Shown here piece by piece: positions 58,877 through 64,000 of a stretch of 64,000 nucleotides of DNA (positions are counted from its first letter, which is position 1; each line of letters starts with the position of its first letter). Location of the stretch: assembly GCF_900142415.1 (NCBI RefSeq), contig NZ_FRAU01000006.1:124001-188000 (forward strand). Reading direction: 5' to 3'. The notes under the pieces were generated by a model. That model was not told where the DNA came from. It did not search any database and saw nothing but the letters and a program-made list of their open reading frames with translations. Both the position numbers and the translations under genes were made by a program. Source of the DNA: Rhodothermus profundi. GTDB lineage: Bacteria > Bacteroidota > Rhodothermia > Rhodothermales > Rhodothermaceae.

Positions 58877-58909
58877 CTGCGCGGTCTGTGCATGGCACAG
58901 ACCGCGCAG
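58877..58909. promoter_or_regulatory. Perfect 14-bp inverted repeat in divergent spacer
   Basis: CTGCGCGGTCTGTG (58877-58890) and CACAGACCGCGCAG (58896-58909) flank CATGG. It lies between the start of recG and the small secreted protein gene at 59045. On the minus strand it is followed by CTTTGTTGTTT, so it could act as a weak terminator or leader hairpin upstream of recG; as an operator it is also possible. Function not determined. Confidence 0.55.
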
Positions 58910-59044
58910 GCCTCGAACAACTCTTTTATTTTTCTGATGCTGCTTCAAACGGCAACTTCTCTTCTCGGTGTCCGTAGGCTTTTAAAGATCCAGCTCGTGC
59001 AGTGGGTCTCCGGACTTTTTCTACTCACTAAACGGAGACGTGTT

Positions 59045-59482
59045 ATGTGTGGACGTTTATCGGGACGCGTGCTGATGCTGCTGATCGGCTCGTTGATGCT
59101 AACCGCAACAGTTGTTGCGCAAGACCGCTTCTCAGACAACGATGCCGACTGGTGGCATCGCGTAGCGTTACAGGCAGCGGCAAACGTTGGCAGCGACGAT
59201 GCAGAAATTCAGCAAATCGGCCTTGAGAACTTGATCTTTCTCACCGTTTTTTACCGCGAACAGCTTCCCATGGATTACCTGTTTCAGGCGGTTGTCGCGG
59301 CCTACCAGCAGGCGCCCACGGAAGTGAACCGGACGTTGGCCCGAGCTGCCTTAATCAGCATCGGCACCCCCGCTGCTATAGCTCACCTGCATAGCAATGG
59401 CTCCCGAAGACAGGAGCAACTGGCTCGCGTCGAGCTGATCCGCGTATTGCAGGACCAACGCGCACATGTTAATCAGTTCTAA
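59045..59482 (+). CDS. Small secreted helical protein
   Basis: 145 residues from ATG 59045, with GGAG eight bases upstream; the frame is open to 58892 but that part lacks coding character. Signal peptide MCGRLSGRVLMLLIGSLMLT ending at 'VVAQ'. The mature part is helical ('VALQAAANVGSDDAEIQQIG', 'FQAVVAAYQQAPTEVNRTLA'), reminiscent of HEAT-like repeat arrangement, but too short to assign. It lies alone before the peroxiredoxin gene. Function unknown. Confidence 0.7.
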   Translation: MCGRLSGRVLMLLIGSLMLTATVVAQDRFSDNDADWWHRVALQAAANVGSDDAEIQQIGLENLIFLTVFYREQLPMDYLFQAVVAAYQQAPTEVNRTLARAALISIGTPAAIAHLHSNGSRRQEQLARVELIRVLQDQRAHVNQF

Positions 59483-59620
59483 TCCTAAATTTCGCAACCA
59501 GGTCCTTCCCAGGGGCATAGCATATGCTGTGTCCCTGATTTTATATTGGGGCTAGCCGGAAACTCCGGCCGCTCAAAAGCTTTTTTCCCAAACACGCTAC
59601 CCAATCTTTTCCTGATCACC

Positions 59621-60136
59621 ATGACACCTGTATTGCTGAGCATGCTGCTGTTTTTTGGTTGGAGCAAAGCCGATCGCCCCAAAGTCGGGGATCCGGCACC
59701 CGAATTCGAGGCCCAGGCGACGGGCGGTAAAACGATTCGCTTAAGCGACCTGCGTGGTCAATGGGTCGTGCTCTACTTCTATCCCAAGTCGTTCACGCCG
59801 GGATGCACAGCCGAAGCCTGCACGTTACGAGACGCCTACGAGCAAATCCAATCACTGGATGCTATTATTCTGGGCGTCAGTCTGGACAATCTTGAAACCC
59901 AGGAACGATTCAAAGCCAAGTACAAGCTTCCTTTCGACCTGATCAGTGACGATGACAAGAAGATTGCAAGAGCGTATGGCGTGCTGGGCATCGGCGGGCT
60001 GTATGCCAGACGCGTTACGTTTTTGATCGATCCGGAGGGACGCATAGCCCACATTTTCGAAGAGGTTGATCCGGCGCGCCACGACCACGAGGTGTACGAA
60101 ATGCTCAAGAAACTGCAGGCAACCGCTAAATCCTGA
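59621..60136 (+). CDS. Peroxiredoxin, BCP/AhpC-TSA family
   Basis: 171 residues from ATG 59621. A short N-terminal hydrophobic segment (MTPVLLSMLLFFGWSKA) suggests export or membrane anchoring, which is unusual for BCP. Peroxidatic Cys and resolving Cys are in 'FTPGCTAEACTLRDAYEQIQ', four residues between them as in BCP. 'GDPAPEFEAQATGGKTIRLS', 'WVVLYFYPKSFTPGC', 'LGVSLDNLETQERFKAKYKL' and 'VTFLIDPEGRIAHIFEEVD' complete the thioredoxin fold. It reduces peroxides using thiols. A strong hairpin follows. Confidence 0.92.
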   Translation: MTPVLLSMLLFFGWSKADRPKVGDPAPEFEAQATGGKTIRLSDLRGQWVVLYFYPKSFTPGCTAEACTLRDAYEQIQSLDAIILGVSLDNLETQERFKAKYKLPFDLISDDDKKIARAYGVLGIGGLYARRVTFLIDPEGRIAHIFEEVDPARHDHEVYEMLKKLQATAKS

Positions 60137-60153
60137 TCGGCTTCCGTCCTTTA

Positions 60154-60184
60154 CAGCAAAGCCCCCGGGCCGGGGGCTTTGCTG
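60154..60184. terminator. Hairpin terminator between peroxiredoxin and tRNA
   Basis: CAGCAAAGCCCCCGG and CCGGGGGCTTTGCTG are exact complements around one central base, giving a long GC-rich hairpin. T-runs beside it are short (CTTTGCTGTT on plus, CTTTGCTGTAAAGG on minus). It probably ends both the peroxiredoxin transcript and the tRNA transcript. Confidence 0.75.
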
Positions 60185-60199
60185 TTCTGGGGTTACCGG

Positions 60200-60272
60200 T
60201 GGGCCCGGCAGGATTCGAACCTGCGACCGTCGGATTATGAGTCCGCTGCTCTAACCGCTGAGCTACGGGCCC
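60200..60272 (-). tRNA. tRNA with CAT anticodon (Ile2-type or Met)
   Basis: 73 bases on the minus strand. Acceptor arms GGGCCCG and CGGGCCC pair over seven positions; the D-arm is GTAGCTCAGCGGTTAGAGC and the T-arm loop GGTTCGAATCC is canonical. The anticodon loop CTCATAA carries CAT. The GGGCCC acceptor and overall sequence resemble isoleucine tRNA that is modified to lysidine at C34, but elongator methionine tRNA cannot be ruled out by eye. The 3' end continues ACCG, so the CCA is not fully encoded. Confidence 0.93.
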
Positions 60273-60487
60273 CTTCTGCCGCGGAAAGCAACCGCCAAGG
60301 CGGGCTTCAGGATCCCGTCTTGCGCACTTTCTAAATTTTTAAGCACCGCTCTGGCCGTTGCCTCAAATGCTTCATTTTTTCTTCCAACACACCGGAACCC
60401 CTTTCATTCAACATAATTTTTCAGGCAAGTAAAACAAAGGACAAACTTATTTCATCAACTTGTCTTTTAACCTGTATCAATTGAGCC

Positions 60488-60991
60488 ATGAGCGCGGTAG
60501 AACGTATCGATGAAATCGATGTCCGCATCCTGGAGCTCCTCCAGGAGCACGGGCGCATGAAACGCAACCGCATTGCGGAAGAAGTTGGCCTGTCGGTCCC
60601 TTCCGTCAGCGAGCGCATGCGCAAGCTGGAAGAACGCGGGGTCATTACGGGCTACCATGCGGTGCTGGACCATAAGCGCCTGCATTTCGATATCACGGCC
60701 TTCATTCGCGTGATCGTAGACGGCTCGGAGCACTATCCGGAGTTCATCCGTCGCGCCTGCGCGCTGGACGAAGTGCTGGAGGTGCATTCAATCACCGGAG
60801 AAGGCTCGCACATTCTGAAGGTGCGCACGCGCAACACCACAACGCTAGAACGCCTGCTTTCGCGCATTCAGTCGTGGCCCGGCGTGCACGGCACCATCAC
60901 CAGCATTGTGCTGAGCACCTTCAAGGAAACGCGCCGTCTTCCCGTGGTGCCCACCGAACTGGTCCCCGTCGAAGCCTTTGAAATGCCCTGA
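60488..60991 (+). CDS. Lrp/AsnC family transcriptional regulator
   Basis: 167 residues. The N-terminal helix-turn-helix is 'IDEIDVRILELLQEHGRMKR', 'NRIAEEVGLSVPSVSERMRK' and 'LEERGVITGYHAVLDHKRLH'; the C-terminal RAM/AsnC effector domain is 'ALDEVLEVHSITGEGSHILK' and 'LERLLSRIQSWPGVHGTITS'. Such proteins sense amino acids. It is 27 bases upstream of glnN on the same strand, so it likely controls nitrogen assimilation through this operon (inference). The C-terminus has a ~20-residue extension after 'STFKETRRLP'. Confidence 0.93.
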   Translation: MSAVERIDEIDVRILELLQEHGRMKRNRIAEEVGLSVPSVSERMRKLEERGVITGYHAVLDHKRLHFDITAFIRVIVDGSEHYPEFIRRACALDEVLEVHSITGEGSHILKVRTRNTTTLERLLSRIQSWPGVHGTITSIVLSTFKETRRLPVVPTELVPVEAFEMP

Positions 60992-61018
60992 CCTACGCCC
61001 GCAAACTGATCTACTGCC

Positions 61019-63223
61019 ATGAACAAACTATTGCTCGACTACAATGTGCTGGCGGCGACCAAAACGCGCCAGGCGCTCAACGGGTCGCGCCCCCAGCAAT
61101 CGCAGCCCATGGACATTGAGCGCATCTTCGGCGAGAACGTCTTCTCGCTGGAGGAAATGAAAAACCGGCTGCCTCGGAAGGGTTACGAAAGTCTGCTGGC
61201 TACCATTGAGAAAGGAGAGCCCCTCTCGCCGGAAATAGCCGACACGGTGGCCCTGGCCATGAAAGAATGGGCCATTGAAAAGGGCGCCACGCACTTCACG
61301 CACTGGTTCCAGCCCCTGACCGGCATGACCGCTGAAAAGCACGAAAGCTTCATTACGCCCAATAAAGGGGGCGGAGCCATGGCCGTGTTTTCGGGGCGTG
61401 ATCTGATCCAGGGCGAACCCGACGCTTCCAGCTTTCCCAGCGGCGGCCTGCGCGCTACGTTTGAGGCCCGGGGTTACACGGCCTGGGATCCCACCTCGCC
61501 CGCCTTTATCATGGAAAACCCCAATGGCGCCTACCTGGCCATCCCGACCGCCTTCGCCTCATGGACCGGCGAAGCGCTTGACCACAAAATTCCGCTGTTG
61601 CGCTCCATGCACGCGCTCGACCGACAGGCGCGCCGCGTGCTCCGGCTTTTCGGTGTGAAAAACGTTCAGAAAGTCTATCCTACAGTGGGAAGCGAACAGG
61701 AGTATTTCCTGATCGACGAAGAATTTTATTACCGCCGCCCCGACCTGATCACCTGTGGACGCACGCTCTTCGGCGCGAAACCACCCCGCGGGCAGGAAAT
61801 GGAGGACCACTACTTTGGCTCCATTCCGGAGCGGGTGCTGGCCTTCATGCTGGAGGTGGAAAAAGAACTCTATAAACTGGGCGTGCCCATCAAAACGCGC
61901 CATAACGAAGTCGCACCGAGTCAGTACGAAATTGCTCCCCTCTTTGAAAATGCCAACCTGGCAGCCGATCATCAGCAGCTCATCATGCAAACGCTGAAGA
62001 ACGTGGCGCGGCGCTACGGACTGGTCTGCCTGTTGCACGAAAAGCCCTTTGCCGGGGTCAATGGGTCCGGCAAGCATAACAACTGGTCAATGGCCACCGA
62101 TACGGGCATGAATCTGCTTGACCCGGGCGATAATCCGCACGACAACATGCAGTTCCTGTTCTTCTGCGCCGCCGTCGTACGGGCCGTCCATAAACATCAA
62201 GACCTACTGCGCATCTCTGTGGCCACAGCCGGGAACGACCATCGGCTGGGCGCCAACGAAGCGCCTCCGGCTATCATGAGCGTCTTTCTCGGGGAACAGC
62301 TTGAAGATATCTTCCATCAGCTCGAACAGGGGGGTGTTCGCGGCAGCAAACAGGGAGGGCTGCTGGGCCTGGGCGTGCCGGTGTTGCCGCCACTCCCACG
62401 CCATGCCGGCGACCGTAACCGCACCTCTCCATTTGCTTTTACCGGCAACAAGTTTGAGTTTCGCGCGGTCGGCGCCTCCCAGTCGATTTCGTTCCCGAAC
62501 ACCGTGCTCAACACCATCGTGGCCGATGCGCTCGACGACATGGCCACGATGCTTGAGGAAAAACTGAAAGCGCAGGGTCGGCGCACGAAGCGGGCTTTCG
62601 AAGAGGCTGTGGCCGACGTGCTCCGCACCGTTATCCGGGAAGCGAAGCCCATCATCTTTAACGGGGACAACTACGCCCCTGAATGGCACGCCGAAGCCGA
62701 GCGACGCGGGCTGCTCAACTTGCGCAACACGGTGGAAGCCCTGGAGCATCTGCTCGACGAAAAGAACGTCCAGCTCTTTGAACGTCACGGCGTGCTTAAT
62801 CGGCGGGAGCTGGAAAGTCGCTATGAGATCCTGCTCGACCAGTACACCAAAACGCTCAACATTGAAGCCGAAACGACTGAACACATCGCACGCACCATGA
62901 TCCTGCCAGCCGCGCTGCGGTACCTGCGCGAGCTAACCGAGACGCTCGACGAAGCCAGGGACCTGGACCTGAACGTAGTCGGCGCCCGTGAAACGGCCGA
63001 AGAAGTTGCCGCGCTGATTAACGAGCTGCGCCAGCGCCTCGATGTGCTGATCGCCGTCAATCGAAAGCGGGGCAAAACCCCTGAGGAAAACGCGCGCCAC
63101 AAGTGCTACAATGTCCTGCCAGCGATGCAGGCCGTGCGCGAAGTGGCTGATCGGCTGGAGCGCGTCGTTCCACACGACTACTGGCCCATGCCTACTTACC
63201 GCGAAATCCTCTTCGTGAAATAA
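61019..63223 (+). CDS. glnN: Glutamine synthetase type III
   Basis: 734 residues, the length and organisation of GSIII, found in Bacteroidota and related lineages. It makes glutamine from glutamate, ammonia and ATP in the cytoplasm. Seen: '[20 protein letters not shown]', '[20 protein letters not shown]', '[20 protein letters not shown]' near 224, '[20 protein letters not shown]', '[18 protein letters not shown]' near 347, '[20 protein letters not shown]' near 412, and '[20 protein letters not shown]'. It follows the Lrp/AsnC gene and ends at a strong terminator. Confidence 0.96.
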   Translation: MNKLLLDYNVLAATKTRQALNGSRPQQSQPMDIERIFGENVFSLEEMKNRLPRKGYESLLATIEKGEPLSPEIADTVALAMKEWAIEKGATHFTHWFQPLTGMTAEKHESFITPNKGGGAMAVFSGRDLIQGEPDASSFPSGGLRATFEARGYTAWDPTSPAFIMENPNGAYLAIPTAFASWTGEALDHKIPLLRSMHALDRQARRVLRLFGVKNVQKVYPTVGSEQEYFLIDEEFYYRRPDLITCGRTLFGAKPPRGQEMEDHYFGSIPERVLAFMLEVEKELYKLGVPIKTRHNEVAPSQYEIAPLFENANLAADHQQLIMQTLKNVARRYGLVCLLHEKPFAGVNGSGKHNNWSMATDTGMNLLDPGDNPHDNMQFLFFCAAVVRAVHKHQDLLRISVATAGNDHRLGANEAPPAIMSVFLGEQLEDIFHQLEQGGVRGSKQGGLLGLGVPVLPPLPRHAGDRNRTSPFAFTGNKFEFRAVGASQSISFPNTVLNTIVADALDDMATMLEEKLKAQGRRTKRAFEEAVADVLRTVIREAKPIIFNGDNYAPEWHAEAERRGLLNLRNTVEALEHLLDEKNVQLFERHGVLNRRELESRYEILLDQYTKTLNIEAETTEHIARTMILPAALRYLRELTETLDEARDLDLNVVGARETAEEVAALINELRQRLDVLIAVNRKRGKTPEENARHKCYNVLPAMQAVREVADRLERVVPHDYWPMPTYREILFVK

Positions 63224-63242
63224 CTGTCGCCGTTGCTTTTTC

Positions 63243-63278
63243 CAGGCCCGCGCGGGATCGGCGCGGGCCTGTTTTTTT
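63243..63278 (+). terminator. Rho-independent terminator after glnN
   Basis: CAGGCCCGCGC (63243-63253) and GCGCGGGCCTG (63261-63271) form an 11-bp stem with loop GGGATCG, then seven T (63272-63278). It lies 19 bases after the glnN stop. Confidence 0.95.
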
Positions 63279-63330
63279 CAAGATCAATCATTACTATCTT
63301 GCCTCCCAGAGGACCGGGATAGCTGGCAAG

Positions 63331-63933
63331 ATGCGCATGTCTTCTTCTCCTTCAGCCTCCAGTGAACAGGACCGGGCCTTTGTGGCTGAGGCGCTGCAGG
63401 GCAACCAGGCCGCCTATCAGGCCTTAATGGACAAGTACCGTCCAGCCCTTCGCCGCCACATTGCCCGCCTGGTCCGAGACCCCCGCGACCTGGACGATCT
63501 CGTCCAGGAAACCTTCATCAAAGCCTTCGCTGCCCTGTCTACCTATTCCACGGAATACGCTTTTTCAACCTGGCTCTACAAAATCGCTACCAACCATGCC
63601 ATTGACTACCTGCGTCGCAAAAAGCTCAAGACCCTGTCGCTGGACGAACCGATCCATACCAAAGAAGGCACGCTGGAACGCGAACTGGCCGATACAACCT
63701 ACTTCCCTGACCGCCATATCGTAGAAGATCAGCGTCGCATGCTGCTGCAAGAAGCCATCAACGCACTGCCTGAAAAATACCGGCGCGTGATCGTGATGCG
63801 GCATCAACAGGAAAAGTCATATGAGGAAATCGCTCAGGAACTGAACCTGCCCCTGGGCACCGTCAAAGCGCATATCTTCCGGGCTCGCCGCCTCCTCTAC
63901 AAATACCTGCGCAGCAAACGAAGCAGCCTTTGA
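63331..63933 (+). CDS. ECF sigma factor
   Basis: 200 residues from ATG 63331. Region 2: 'RAFVAEALQGNQAAYQALMD', 'RDLDDLVQETFIKAFAALST', 'FSTWLYKIATNHAIDYLRRK'. Region 4: 'INALPEKYRRVIVMRHQQEK', 'SYEEIAQELNLPLGTVKAHI'. A ~30-residue linker ('SLDEPIHTKEGTLERELADT') separates them. The charged end 'YLRSKRSSL' is normal. TATCTTGC at 63295-63302 resembles the -7 element of Bacteroidota promoters. No anti-sigma gene is seen before the window ends at 64000. Confidence 0.94.
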   Translation: MRMSSSPSASSEQDRAFVAEALQGNQAAYQALMDKYRPALRRHIARLVRDPRDLDDLVQETFIKAFAALSTYSTEYAFSTWLYKIATNHAIDYLRRKKLKTLSLDEPIHTKEGTLERELADTTYFPDRHIVEDQRRMLLQEAINALPEKYRRVIVMRHQQEKSYEEIAQELNLPLGTVKAHIFRARRLLYKYLRSKRSSL

Positions 63934-64000
63934 ACTTTTTTCGTCCGAATCCCCTCCGTTTGTCCCTAACTTCCAGCGTCCCAAAAGTTGCACGCAGGAA

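Noticed and set aside
1-64000. CRISPR arrays, rRNA genes, complete insertion sequences, prophage
   Set aside because: No regularly spaced repeats, rRNA motifs, intact transposase or phage structural genes were seen.

Overview
The window is chromosomal DNA from a moderately GC-rich bacterium that most resembles a Rhodothermus-type member of the Rhodothermota/Bacteroidota lineage. This is an inference. The signs are a large secreted protein with a type IX secretion (T9SS) style C-terminal tail, a glutamine synthetase of the long type III family, an Mrp ATPase with the MAYF-SPPDLP variant seen in that lineage, many small lipoproteins, and M28/M19/M20/M42 peptidases. No rRNA, CRISPR array, intact insertion sequence or replication origin was seen. 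One tRNA with a CAT anticodon is present.

Layout. 1-4.8 kb: end of a DUF58 protein, then a plus-strand run of an M28 peptidase, an M20D amidohydrolase, a DUF2461 protein and a lipoprotein. 4.8-10.3 kb: a minus-strand run holding a four-repeat lipoprotein-like protein, prmA, a Ppx/GppA phosphatase, mrp and a NifU-domain protein, ending at a clear terminator. 10.5-13.6 kb: a partner-switching set (RsbU-like phosphatase, STAS antagonist, RsbW-like kinase). 13.6-16.8 kb, minus strand: ubiE, pfkA, a DUF1460 cell-wall amidase-like protein and aat. 16.9-24.5 kb, plus strand: the T9SS-tailed protein, a CNNM/CBS protein, mpl, a metal-cofactor-binding protein and an M19 dipeptidase. 24.5-28.5 kb, minus strand: a polysaccharide cluster (EpsG-like protein, glycosyltransferase, flippase) with visibly AT-rich DNA in the first gene. 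28.6-38.3 kb: mixed housekeeping genes (nicotinamidase, aldehyde dehydrogenase, M42 peptidase, two convergent OmpR-type regulators, mnmA, SDR, RidA, apt, amidase). 38.5-41.9 kb: an AT-rich membrane protein gene, a gene remnant, and an ECF sigma / membrane anti-sigma-like / secreted coiled-coil run. 42-49.3 kb: metY with a CoA-binding protein, radA, an Mla/MCE lipid transport operon, a Tat-exported TIM-barrel protein and an HD-domain protein. 49.3-53.3 kb is accessory and decayed: a broken beta-propeller gene, a degenerate metallophosphoesterase and two lipoproteins. 53.3-58.8 kb: SDR and tesB face recG, with a cassette inserted at the tesB/recG junction. 59-64 kb: a small secreted protein, a peroxiredoxin, the tRNA, an Lrp/AsnC regulator next to glnN, and an ECF sigma factor.

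The most unusual structure is at 54,864-56,678. The convergent tesB/recG 3' junction is present twice as a 152-bp direct repeat (three mismatches by eye). The copies enclose about 1.5 kb that carries a PD40-propeller lipoprotein gene, an in-frame stop followed by an orphan secretion-tail-like segment, and a frameshifted remnant. No complete, recognisable new defence or biosynthetic system was found. Other items worth a look are the four-module protein at 8.6-10.3 kb, the sigma/anti-sigma/coiled-coil set, the two kinase-less regulators with overlapping stops, and several enzymes that lack expected catalytic or metal-binding residues.
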